Of a stretch of 64,000 bases of DNA, positions 1-8,147 are shown one piece after another. Under the pieces are notes generated by a model, which saw nothing but the letters and a program-made list of their open reading frames with translations, did not search any database and was not told the origin of the DNA. Numbering within the stretch: position 1 is the stretch's first letter; each line of letters begins with the position of its first letter. Position numbers and translations under genes: made by a program. Origin of the DNA: Saprospiraceae bacterium (GTDB lineage: Bacteria; Bacteroidota; Bacteroidia; Chitinophagales; Saprospiraceae). The stretch lies in NCBI GenBank assembly GCA_016713025.1, contig JADJPZ010000004.1:2108001-2172000 (forward strand), written 5' to 3'.

Positions 1-244
1 ATTTCGTATCACTCAAATGCAGCAAAGCTGCACCATTCAGTTACCTTTTTTTGAACTAGCGTTTTTTGGTTACTTTTTTTGGCAATGCAAAAAAGTAACT
101 GCTGCCCGCATAGGGCAAGCCAAGATCAAGTGCAAATGGTTTTATAAAAATGCACAAAAAACCGCGCACTGGTAATCCTAAATAAATTTATATTAAATTG
201 ATAATCAATAATTTAATAAGCATTCAGCAGACCCTAATTATCAC

Positions 245-268
245 AACTGTTGGGTTAACCCAACAGTT
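245..268. repeat. 24-bp perfect palindrome (copy 1)
   Basis: AACTGTTGGGTTAACCCAACAGTT, perfectly self-complementary around GTTAAC. The same sequence occurs at 814-837 and 58866-58889, with a degenerate copy near 58801-58823. All lie just past gene ends, so it may act as a terminator-like or REP-like hairpin. Confidence 0.85.
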
Positions 269-309
269 TCCAATCAATCGGAAAGTCCGTATAATTTGTC
301 AAAGTAGAA

Positions 310-418
310 TTAATTTTTATAAAACTCAGTAAAGCATTGAGCGACTCTTCAGGACATTCTTCCATAGGTACATGTCCGCAATCATTGATAACCACCGAAG
401 TATCTTTCGGAAGTAATT
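310..418 (-). pseudogene. Truncated 3' fragment of the alpha/beta hydrolase gene
   Basis: Matches the last ~36 codons of the gene at 879-1847, including the CGHVPMEECPEES region. It is cut at 418 by an IS-like end. One T fewer in the T-run near 314-318 also shifts the reading frame at its end. It has no start and cannot be functional alone. Confidence 0.8.
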
Positions 419-419
419 A

Positions 420-803
420 GGGTCTGCTGAATATGTCAAAATTGACTAATTTTAGAAATGTGGTGAGCAATGGATCCGTTCAAAAAACAAGCGATAGTGA
501 ATGCAGAGTCAAAAGTGCGTCTATCGCCAAAGTAGAACATTAAAGTTAAACGATTGAGAATTAAGGCGATAGAATAAGCATTTTGGCTCGGAATGAGCGG
601 TGCTTTGCAATCGCCTTTTTTTGAACTAGCGTTTTTTGGTTACTTTTTTGGCAATGCAAAAAAGTAACTGCTGCCCGCATAGGGCAAGCCAAGATCAAGT
701 GCAAATGGTTTTATAAAAATGCACAAAAAACCGCGCACTGGTAATCCTAAATAAATTTATATTAAATTGATAATCAATAATTTAATAAGCATTCAGCAGA
801 CCC
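420..803. mobile_element. Non-autonomous IS remnant or MITE with inverted ends
   Basis: Begins GGGTCTGCTGAAT (420) and ends ATTCAGCAGACCC (about 791-803), a perfect inverted repeat. Both sides are flanked by TAATTA, which is a palindrome, so it can be read as extended inverted repeat or as target duplication. At 384 bp it is too short for a transposase. A short open stretch from the ATG at 471 stops after about 21 codons. It is probably an internally deleted insertion sequence whose family I cannot name. Confidence 0.6.
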
Positions 804-988
804 TAATTATCACAACTGTTGGGTTAACCCAACAGTTTCCAATCAATCGGAAAGTCCGTATAATTTGTCAAAGTAGAATTAATTTTTTATAAAACTCAGT
901 AAAGCATTGAGCGACTCTTCAGGGCATTCTTCCATAGGTACATGTCCGCAATCATTGATAACCACCAAAGTATCTTTCGGAAGTAATT
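614..988. repeat. Direct repeat copy 2, contiguous with the intact hydrolase gene
   Basis: Second copy of the repeat seen at 44-418. Beyond 988 the sequence continues into the complete hydrolase gene, so this is the parental arrangement and 44-418 is the derived, truncated copy. Confidence 0.9.
814..837. repeat. 24-bp perfect palindrome (copy 2)
   Basis: Identical to 245-268. It lies 42 bp past the stop codon of the minus-strand hydrolase gene (879-1847), where a hairpin could end transcription. There is no long T-run next to it. Confidence 0.85.
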
Positions 989-1847
989 GACTGAATTCTA
1001 CTGCAGAAGACACTGGAATCAAAAGATCATCGCTTCCCCACAAAATCAAAACCGGACACTCTACACCCTTCAATTTTGGTATATTGCTATAGTCCGGATT
1101 GACCTTAAACCTGTCAACCATAGCTTGCCTGTTACCTTCACGAAGGGTCAATTCATAATACCTGTCTACGAGACTGTCGGATACTTTGGATTTGATGGAA
1201 TACACATCTTCTACACTTTTACGTGCCATAGATTTGGGTGTGATGATCGTCAGAAGTTGATTGAGTAAAGGCATTCTTGCAACTCTGAATGCTAAAGGTG
1301 GTTTACTTTCTTTGTATTTTAAGCCGGCGGCATCGATCAAAACTAATTTTTTTATTTTTTCAGGATGTTTAAGTGCAAAATTCCAAGCAATGTTTCCTCC
1401 TAAAGAATTACCTGCAAGAATACATTTTTGCACATCATTTTTTTTCAAAAATTCATTAAGAAATTCAACATAATGAGAAATTGTATAGTCTCCGTCAGTG
1501 AAAGGGCCCGTCAAGCCGAAACCAGGTAAATCCATTCTGAAAACCTTTTTTGAATCCTTCAGTACATCTGTCCAATAATCAAACGTGTGCAGGCTAGCTC
1601 CGGTACCATGCAACAGCACAACAGGCAGAGAATCGTCGGAAATACCTTCAGCTCTGTAGTGTACATCCATATTCATGATATCCACAAACTTTGAAGGCTC
1701 CGAAGCATACTTGGGTTTCAGATCATCTACTGGTATATCCTTCTTAATAGAAAATAAGGCTACAATTAGTGTAAGGGATAAAATGAAGATCAATACATAT
1801 TTGAGCTTTCTGGTCATAATCTTAGGAAATTGATATTTTAAATACAA
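879..1847 (-). CDS. Membrane-anchored alpha/beta hydrolase
   Basis: 322 residues. An N-terminal hydrophobic helix (about residues 16-34) anchors or exports it, and the rest is an alpha/beta hydrolase fold. Visible signatures are the oxyanion-hole HGTG (80-83), the nucleophile elbow GNSLGG with Ser148, an acid in WGSDD (Asp273/274) and His302 in CGHVPMEE. Together these give a complete catalytic triad. The substrate cannot be deduced; relatives include esterases, C-C hydrolases and haloperoxidase-like enzymes. The start may instead be the Met at residue 11. It diverges from purU. Its 3' end has been copied to 310-418 next to IS-like ends. Confidence 0.9.
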   Translation of the reverse strand: MYLKYQFPKIMTRKLKYVLIFILSLTLIVALFSIKKDIPVDDLKPKYASEPSKFVDIMNMDVHYRAEGISDDSLPVVLLHGTGASLHTFDYWTDVLKDSKKVFRMDLPGFGLTGPFTDGDYTISHYVEFLNEFLKKNDVQKCILAGNSLGGNIAWNFALKHPEKIKKLVLIDAAGLKYKESKPPLAFRVARMPLLNQLLTIITPKSMARKSVEDVYSIKSKVSDSLVDRYYELTLREGNRQAMVDRFKVNPDYSNIPKLKGVECPVLILWGSDDLLIPVSSAVEFSQLLPKDTLVVINDCGHVPMEECPEESLNALLSFIKN

Positions 1848-1922
1848 TAATACGGATATTCCTGTGATTTATGTTCAGGTGTGCCACTTTTCTGATATTT
1901 TGCACCCATATTTGAATGAAAA

Positions 1923-2758
1923 ATGGAAAACAGCATAGTAAGGATATCATGTGCAGACGAAAAGGTCTTGTTCATAAAGTCACGGGAGTATTTTATTTCA
2001 ACAATCTCAATGTTTTGTCCAATCAGGAGTTTGTAGATACTGAAACTTCCCGTTTTTTTATGCGATCAGAAATTGCGGGTGAAATCGTACCGGATAAAAT
2101 CATGAATGGACTGTCAGGTATCTTACCTACTGATGCAGAAATTTCATTTGACGGCAAACGTAAAAAGAAAATCGTCATCTTAGTCACCAAAGAGCATCAC
2201 TGTCTGTCAGAGCTGCTGGTGCTCAACCATTACGGTGAACTGAATGCTGAAATATTGGCAGTCATAGGTAATCATGAAAGCCTGAGTGATGTATGTGCCA
2301 GGTTTGATATACCTTTCTATCATATCTCTACGGAGGGCATCAGCCGGGAAGCGCACGAGACCTTGATGATAGAATTGATTTCTGACTTTTCTCCCGATTA
2401 TATCGTCCTTGCAAAATATATGCGCATACTGACCCCTAATTTTGTAAAGCACTTTACCAACCGGATTGTTAATATACACCATTCGTTTTTACCTGCTTTC
2501 ATAGGTGCAAATCCATATAAACAGGCCTATCTGCGAGGTGTAAAGATCATAGGAGCTACTGCACACTTTGTCAATGACAATCTTGACGAAGGCCCAATCA
2601 TCAAGCAGGACATCATGCATGTAGACCATAGCCATAGTTGGCAGGAAATGGCTCAGGCCGGTCGGGATGTGGAGAAATTGGTCCTGGCAAAAGCACTTCG
2701 GCTTGTCTTTAACGACAATGTATTTGTGGCCGGCAACAAAACAGTCATATTGGAATAG
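1923..2758 (+). CDS. purU: Formyltetrahydrofolate deformylase PurU (apparent frameshift near N-terminus)
   Basis: PurU hydrolyses 10-formyl-THF to THF and formate, feeding formate to purine synthesis and balancing one-carbon units. The protein has an N-terminal ACT domain (RKGLVHKVTG onward) and a C-terminal formyltransferase fold. The catalytic Asn-x-His sits in VNIHHSFLPAF and the Asp in DNLDEGPI (Asn186, His188, Asp224 counted from the in-frame ATG at 1916). The ATG at 1923 encodes MENSIVRISCADEK, the expected start of PurU, but in a different frame from the rest. One missing A in the A-run at 1960-1963 would join them as ISCADEKGLVHKV. The ATG at 1916 gives an implausible N-terminus. This is a sequencing error or a recent mutation. 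Confidence 0.88.
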
Positions 2759-2844
2759 ATTTCTGACAATTTTAATAACTGTCCTTGATCTGTAATTGTC
2801 CAAAATTTCATTGCAAAAATCCATAAATTTAGATATACAATAAT

Positions 2845-2875
2845 TTTGTCAGATGTAATATAAACTATACCTTTA
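2845..2875 (+). promoter_or_regulatory. Bacteroidota-type promoter
   Basis: TTTG at 2845-2848, a 19-bp spacer, then TACCTTTA at 2868-2875, matching the -33/-7 consensus of Bacteroidota. It lies 25 bp before the ATG of the gene at 2901. Confidence 0.6.
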
Positions 2876-2900
2876 CGCTGTATATTTAAATTATAATAAT

Positions 2901-3428
2901 ATGGCAATTGTTCTTGGTATAGGTTCTCGTGTCAAACATCCGGCATTTGGAGATGGTGTTGTCATAGGAGCAGAAGTAGTAGCTTACAGAGTATGTTTTA
3001 TTACCTATGGGATCAAAATGGTAGGTAAAGAATACAGCTCATGGGAGATCATCGAAAAAATCGAAGCAGACGAAAAAGTATCATTCTCTGAAGCTGAAAA
3101 GTCTTTGATAAAAATTCTCAAAGCATGGTCAGACATCAGTGAAGTAGTTCCTTTGGGCGACAAATGGAAAAACGGACTAATGATATTAAAACCTGATGAT
3201 ACAGCCCTGAAACCTAAAGAAATTCCGATCGATACTTTTTTTCATAAGATAGTGATGGTACGAGACAGACTCAGAGTGATGGAACAAAGAATCAATGCAT
3301 CACATCTTTCTGATGAAGATAAGGTAAATCTGCAACAGTACATTACAAGGATTTACGGAAGCCTTACCACTTTCAATGTTTTATTTAAAAACAAAGAAGA
3401 TCAGTTTGTAGGGGATAAAGGTGAATGA
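2901..3428 (+). CDS. Conserved protein with N-terminal Tudor/SH3-like domain
   Basis: 175 residues, soluble, no signal peptide. The first ~55 residues (GSRVKHPAFGDGVVIG ... VCFITYGIKMVGKEYSSWEII) have the small barrel pattern seen in the C-terminal Tudor-like domain of UvrD/PcrA and in CarD-like RNA-polymerase-binding domains. Such domains often contact nucleic acid or RNA polymerase. The remainder is helical and charged with no motif I recognise. It has its own promoter and follows purU with a 142-bp gap. A role in transcription or DNA metabolism is only an inference from the fold-like pattern. Confidence 0.75.
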   Translation: MAIVLGIGSRVKHPAFGDGVVIGAEVVAYRVCFITYGIKMVGKEYSSWEIIEKIEADEKVSFSEAEKSLIKILKAWSDISEVVPLGDKWKNGLMILKPDDTALKPKEIPIDTFFHKIVMVRDRLRVMEQRINASHLSDEDKVNLQQYITRIYGSLTTFNVLFKNKEDQFVGDKGE

Positions 3429-3635
3429 TTGTCATGATAAACAGAAAATACTGAGCATTAAATTTAGCATCGTAAGTTATTAAAATTCAAATAATTGTGA
3501 TGCTATTTTTTTTAAATACAGTTTTCTATAAGGTTTAAGGTTTTCTCAGGCTTTAAAAAATCAATATTTCAGTTTGAACTATGACATAGACATGATGTTA
3601 CATTGAGGCTATTTATCATCGGTAAATTATACATA

Positions 3636-4931
3636 ATGCGGTTGGTCTACATTTTTTTTATTTTTATTGTCATCACATCTCTTTCATGTGTAGCACCAAA
3701 CAGTACTTTTCAAAAAATTCCTCCTGGTATCTGGAGAGGGGTATTATTACTGGACAGGACGCCGGTCCAGAAGTATGGTGATGACCGGGACATTGTGAAA
3801 AAATTTGAAGTTGATTCTGAATTACCTTTCAATTTTGATGTAGTTTATGACAATGACAGTACTTTTCACATCGTCATACACAATGCTGATGAGCGAATCA
3901 AAATACAAGATATCACTTTTGGAACAGATAAGGCCACTGCCAAAGACACTATCATCGTAGAATTTCCGGTATACGATACAAAAATACAGGCTATATATGA
4001 AGACGGAGTGATAGAAGGCGATTGGATTGTCAATTACAAAGAGAATTACAGAATACCTTTCAAGGCAATACATGGTGTTTCAGATCGGTACTCTATGGTC
4101 TCAGACCAAAACATCAATGTGGAAGGTAAATGGAAATGTACATTTGAAATAGGCACTGAGGATGAGTATAAGGCAGTTGGTATTTTTAAACAGAAAGGAG
4201 ATATTGTCACCGGCACTTTTCTCACAGAAACAGGTGACTATCGTTTTCTGGAAGGTAAAGTAGCAGGTTCAAAACTGTATTTATCCGCTTTTGATGGAGC
4301 TCATGCTTTTCTTTTTAATGGTAAAGTGATGGAAGACGGGTCATTGTCAGGGACCTTCAGGTCCGGAAGCCAATATACTACCAATTGGGAAGGGGTGAGA
4401 GATGATACATTTTCACTGACTGATTCATATGATCTCACAAAATCGGTATCAGACAGACCTGTTGCCTTTTCATTTTTAAATACTGAAGGCAATATGGTAA
4501 GCCTCAAAGATCAAAAATATAAAAATAAAATAAAAATCATCCAAATCATGGGAACATGGTGCCCTAACTGTATCGATGAAACTGTTTTTCTAAAGGAATA
4601 TTTTATAAAAAACCCTTCAGAAGACGTTGCTTTAATCAGGATAGGTTTTGAAAGATATAAAGAACTAAGTAAATCCATAGCAGCATTAAAAAAATTCAAG
4701 GATAAAATGAAGATAAGTCATGAAGTTTTGTACGGAGGTTATTACGATAAAAAACAAGCATCTCAAATGATGCCCATGCTTGATAAAATCATGTCCTATC
4801 CTACATTGATCATTACTGATAAAAACGATCTGATTGTCAAAATTCATACAGGATTTTCCGGACCTGCGACGCCAGGATATCAAAATTTTACCCAAGAATT
4901 TAGTCAAATTTTATCTGCCATAAAAAAATAA
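3636..4931 (+). CDS. TlpA-like thioredoxin-fold lipoprotein
   Basis: 431 residues from the Met at 3636, chosen because a lipoprotein signal peptide (MRLVYIFFIFIVITSLSC) begins there; 11 upstream codons would spoil it. The Cys in LSC is the probable lipidation site. Residues ~20-260 form a beta-rich region of unknown function. The C-terminal ~160 residues are a TlpA/AhpC-TSA thioredoxin fold with redox motif WCPNC (Cys309/Cys312), preceded by KIIQIMGT and followed by a cis-Pro-like SYPTLIITD. It is a likely periplasmic thiol-disulfide oxidoreductase. The SDR gene starts 6 bp later and is probably co-transcribed. Confidence 0.85.
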   Translation: MRLVYIFFIFIVITSLSCVAPNSTFQKIPPGIWRGVLLLDRTPVQKYGDDRDIVKKFEVDSELPFNFDVVYDNDSTFHIVIHNADERIKIQDITFGTDKATAKDTIIVEFPVYDTKIQAIYEDGVIEGDWIVNYKENYRIPFKAIHGVSDRYSMVSDQNINVEGKWKCTFEIGTEDEYKAVGIFKQKGDIVTGTFLTETGDYRFLEGKVAGSKLYLSAFDGAHAFLFNGKVMEDGSLSGTFRSGSQYTTNWEGVRDDTFSLTDSYDLTKSVSDRPVAFSFLNTEGNMVSLKDQKYKNKIKIIQIMGTWCPNCIDETVFLKEYFIKNPSEDVALIRIGFERYKELSKSIAALKKFKDKMKISHEVLYGGYYDKKQASQMMPMLDKIMSYPTLIITDKNDLIVKIHTGFSGPATPGYQNFTQEFSQILSAIKK

Positions 4932-4937
4932 CAAGTT

Positions 4938-5720
4938 ATGAAGGTACCTTTTACAAAGTTAGTGATGATTACCGGTGCGACTTCAGGCATCGGAAGTGCA
5001 TCAGCTAAGATATTTGCAAAAAACGGATTCAATCTTGTGCTCACAGGTAGAAGAAAAGAGCGGCTGGAAGATCTCAAGAAGAAGTTGCAAACAAAATATG
5101 GAGTGGAAATTGTGACTCTTTGCTTTGATATCAGAGACAACGAAGCAGTAAAAAAAGCCTGGAAGTCATTAAAAATGGACTGGCGACAGATTGATGTTTT
5201 GGTCAATAATGCCGGGCTGGCAAAAGGATTCCATCCGATACATGAAGGGCATCTTGACGATTGGGAAACTATGATCGATACCAATATAAAGGGTTTGCTA
5301 TATATTACCCGTCTGGTAAGTCCCGTAATGGTTAAAAACCAAAAAGGACATATCATCAACGTTTGTTCTACTGCAGGCCATGAAGTATACCCCAATGGCA
5401 ATGTTTACTCAGCAACTAAATTTGGGGTAGATGCATTAACCCGCAGCATGCGACTGGACCTGTACAAGCATGGTATAAGAGTGAGTCAGGTATCTCCGGG
5501 TCATGTGGAAGAAACTGAATTCGCACTGGTAAGATTTGACGGGGACGAAAAAAGATCAAAAATTTATGAAGATTTTACGCCATTGAAATCAAAAGATGTG
5601 GCTGAAATCATATATTTCATGGCGTCGAGAAGTAAGCACATCAATATCCAGGATGTCCTTGTCATGGGTACCCAACAGGCAGGAAGCAATTTTATCGATA
5701 GGAGCGGAAGAAAGGACTGA
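4938..5720 (+). CDS. Short-chain dehydrogenase/reductase
   Basis: 260 residues, classical SDR. It has a Rossmann nucleotide motif TGATSGIG (12-19), NNAG (90-93) and catalytic Ser144, Tyr157 and Lys161 in YSATK. The arginines after beta-2 (TGRRKERL) favour NADP(H). The closest functional class by pattern is the YdfG-like 3-hydroxy acid/serine dehydrogenase group, but the substrate cannot be fixed from sequence. It lies 6 bp after the TlpA-like gene on the same strand. Confidence 0.9.
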   Translation: MKVPFTKLVMITGATSGIGSASAKIFAKNGFNLVLTGRRKERLEDLKKKLQTKYGVEIVTLCFDIRDNEAVKKAWKSLKMDWRQIDVLVNNAGLAKGFHPIHEGHLDDWETMIDTNIKGLLYITRLVSPVMVKNQKGHIINVCSTAGHEVYPNGNVYSATKFGVDALTRSMRLDLYKHGIRVSQVSPGHVEETEFALVRFDGDEKRSKIYEDFTPLKSKDVAEIIYFMASRSKHINIQDVLVMGTQQAGSNFIDRSGRKD

Positions 5721-5725
5721 TAAAT

Positions 5726-5754
5726 TTTGAACAAAACCAAGGGATCTATGTTTG
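5726..5754 (+). promoter_or_regulatory. Bacteroidota-type promoter for the photolyase gene
   Basis: TTTG at 5726-5729, 17 bp, then TATGTTTG at 5747-5754, 28 bp before the ATG at 5783. Confidence 0.5.
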
Positions 5755-5782
5755 CCTGCTAAGAGATTGAAATAATAAAGAA

Positions 5783-7111
5783 ATGCAGCATACTTCTATC
5801 ATATGGTTTAGGAATGATTTGAGACTACATGATAACGAAGCACTCACTGAAGCTATAGCGAAGTCTGAATTTATCATACCCGTTTATGTATTTGATGAAA
5901 GAGTTTTCCGCGGCAAAACTAAATTCGGTTTTGAAAAGTGTGGAAAATTCAGGACAAAGTTTATTATAGAATCCGTTGAGGACCTTCGCCAAAACCTGAG
6001 AAAATTAGGCAGTGAATTAATTATCAGAGTTGGCCTGCCGGAAATTGAAATTTTTAAGCTCGCAAAAGAAAATAAAACATCATGGGTTTTTTGTAACCGC
6101 GAAAGAACTTCAGAAGAAGTAAAAGTTCAGGATGCTTTAGAAAATAAATTATGGACCATAGGACAGGAATTGAGGTATGTTAGAGGTAAGATGTTGTACC
6201 ATACTGCGGATCTTCCGTTTCCTGTTTGCCAGGTGCCGGATACATTTACCAACTATAGAAAAGAAATAGAAAATATAATTTCGGTACGATCACCTTTTCC
6301 TGTTCCGAAGTATTTGCCTGGTCTACCCCAACCTATTGATTCTGGAGTGCTTCCTGATTTAGAATCCTATGATAAAGATACAGATGAAATAGTACACCCT
6401 GATGCAGCGAAGTTTAAAGGTGGTGAGACTGCTGCATTAGCTCAACTAGACTATTATCTTTGGGAAAGCAATCAAATCACTCATTACAAAAATACGAGAA
6501 ATCAATTGTTAGGTTGGGATTTTAGCAGTAAACTCTCTCCATGGCTCGCTGCAGGCTGTATCTCGCCAAAATATGTATATCAGCAACTTAAATTGTATGA
6601 AGACAAAATCGAAAAAAATGAGTCAACCTATTGGTTATATTTTGAGCTTTTGTGGCGGGACTTTTTCAGATTGATGGGCAAAAAATATGGTAACAAAATC
6701 TTCAAGCCATCAGGAATAAAAGGTATAAAACCTTTGGAAAATAATAATGAACAAACTTTCTATAAATGGTCGTCTGCAAATACAGGTGTACCATTTGTGG
6801 ATGCCAATATGATACAGCTCAACAATACAGGCTATATGTCAAATAGAGGCAGGCAAATTGTGGCTAGTTTTTTGGTCCATGATCTCAAAGTCAATTGGCT
6901 GATGGGTGCTGAATATTTTGAATCCCAGCTCATAGATTATGATCCATGTTCGAACTATGGCAATTGGCTCTACATTGCGGGAGTGGGTAATGACCCGAGA
7001 GAAGACAGGCACTTCAATGTACAATCTCAGGAAAAAAAATACGACCCGGACCGCAAATTTCAGGAATATTGGCTACAGCAACATGCAGCTGAAATTATGA
7101 TTTTGTCTTAA
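5783..7111 (+). CDS. DASH-type cryptochrome / deoxyribodipyrimidine photolyase
   Basis: 442 residues. The N-terminal photolyase alpha/beta domain begins WFRNDLRLHDNEAL, which binds the antenna cofactor. The C-terminal FAD domain has TGVPFVDANMIQLNNTGYMS, NRGRQIVASFLVHDL, then DYDPCSNYGNWLYIAGVGND and PREDRHFN. The last segments are hallmarks of the cryptochrome-DASH branch, whose members repair cyclobutane pyrimidine dimers mainly in single-stranded or looped DNA using blue light. Length is normal for bacterial DASH proteins without a plant-type extension. It appears to be a single-gene unit with its own promoter. Confidence 0.93.
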   Translation: MQHTSIIWFRNDLRLHDNEALTEAIAKSEFIIPVYVFDERVFRGKTKFGFEKCGKFRTKFIIESVEDLRQNLRKLGSELIIRVGLPEIEIFKLAKENKTSWVFCNRERTSEEVKVQDALENKLWTIGQELRYVRGKMLYHTADLPFPVCQVPDTFTNYRKEIENIISVRSPFPVPKYLPGLPQPIDSGVLPDLESYDKDTDEIVHPDAAKFKGGETAALAQLDYYLWESNQITHYKNTRNQLLGWDFSSKLSPWLAAGCISPKYVYQQLKLYEDKIEKNESTYWLYFELLWRDFFRLMGKKYGNKIFKPSGIKGIKPLENNNEQTFYKWSSANTGVPFVDANMIQLNNTGYMSNRGRQIVASFLVHDLKVNWLMGAEYFESQLIDYDPCSNYGNWLYIAGVGNDPREDRHFNVQSQEKKYDPDRKFQEYWLQQHAAEIMILS

Positions 7112-7221
7112 TTTGAGATCAATCCGGTAAAATTTAACTTTTCTTTTGAAACTATTTTGTTTTGTTTTTGATTATATACTCGAAATTTATTAAAAAATAT
7201 CTTAAACTTAAATTCAATTCA

Positions 7222-7923
7222 ATGAAAAACTTTTTTTCTTACTTTATTGTATTTTTAATGGTGATTTCAAGCCAGTATCTTATAGCTCAAAAAGTAATTG
7301 CTAAAGGCACTGTAAAGATGGAAATCACAAAAGTGACATCTGATGATCCCCAAATGGCAATGGGACTCGAAATGATGAAGGGTTCACAAACAGAGGTTGC
7401 ATTCAAAGAAGATCAATATTTAACTTCACTAGACATGATGGGAGGTATGGTGAAAATGAAAATTTTGGTGGAAAACAGCAAAAACATGATGAATATGCTC
7501 ATGGATGCTATGGGTAACAAATCCTGGATAGAGTCAAAGCTGGATGAGTCTCAGGATGCCAAGCAAAAAGAAATTGCCAAATTGACAAAAATTGAGTATG
7601 ACAAAAATGATACTAAAGAAATCTTGGGTTACAAATGCTACAAGATGACAATAACTAATCCTGAAATGGAAGGTATTACTGTAACAGGTTATCTGACAGA
7701 AGATATAAAAACCAAAGCCAATATAATTCAGGGTTTCCAATCTGTAGAATTACCGGGTTATGCTATGGAATTTACTGCCGGCAATCCTAAATTTACTATG
7801 ACCATGACAGCAGTAGATCTGAAAGATACAGTAGACGACAGCAAATTTACTTTAGATACTAAAGGATATAAAAAAATCACCATGGAAGAATTTAAAAAAT
7901 CGATGGGTGGTTTCGGCTTCTAA
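7222..7923 (+). CDS. Exported DUF4412-like protein
   Basis: 233 residues from the Met at 7222, selected because a clear Sec signal peptide starts there (MKNFFSYFIVFLMVISSQYL, cleavage after LIAQ). The mature part has many Met and Lys residues and the pattern of Bacteroidota DUF4412 periplasmic proteins: GTVKMEITKVTSD, NKSWIESKL, KEILGYKCYKMTI, VTGYLTEDIK. The molecular function of this family is not established. A good intrinsic terminator follows at 7947. Confidence 0.8.
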   Translation: MKNFFSYFIVFLMVISSQYLIAQKVIAKGTVKMEITKVTSDDPQMAMGLEMMKGSQTEVAFKEDQYLTSLDMMGGMVKMKILVENSKNMMNMLMDAMGNKSWIESKLDESQDAKQKEIAKLTKIEYDKNDTKEILGYKCYKMTITNPEMEGITVTGYLTEDIKTKANIIQGFQSVELPGYAMEFTAGNPKFTMTMTAVDLKDTVDDSKFTLDTKGYKKITMEEFKKSMGGFGF

Positions 7924-7946
7924 TCAAAGATTTTAAATAAAAAATG

Positions 7947-7983
7947 ATAGCCTTTGTTTCAAAAACAGGGGCTATTTTTTTTT
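7947..7983 (+). terminator. Intrinsic terminator
   Basis: Stem ATAGCC/GGCTAT (7947-7952 and 7970-7975) followed by a T-run to 7983, just after the stop codon at 7923. Confidence 0.75.
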
Positions 7984-8147
7984 GTGCAATACCTTCAAAA
8001 AACAGATTGATACAGAATAAAAAAATTCTGCTGATTTACATCGCAAGGTAGCTTTTCCAACACTATAGAGGTCTTAAATACAACTTATCCCATTTTAGAT
8101 TTTGAGGTCATAATGGGTTATAGTCTGAGAAATCTGAGACCATTTAT

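Larger units (their letters stand above)
44..418. repeat. Direct repeat copy 1 (IS end plus hydrolase 3' tail)
   Basis: About 375 bp nearly identical to 614-988. The offset is 570 bp, with single-base differences in homopolymer runs. It holds a segment with a GGTTACTTTTTT...AAAAAAGTAAC inverted motif (about 67-98), an IS-like right end (ATTCAGCAGACCC, 222-234), a 24-bp palindrome (245-268) and the last ~110 bp of the alpha/beta hydrolase gene. Identity stops at 418, where GGGTCTGCTGAAT, the opposite IS-like end, begins. Confidence 0.9.
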
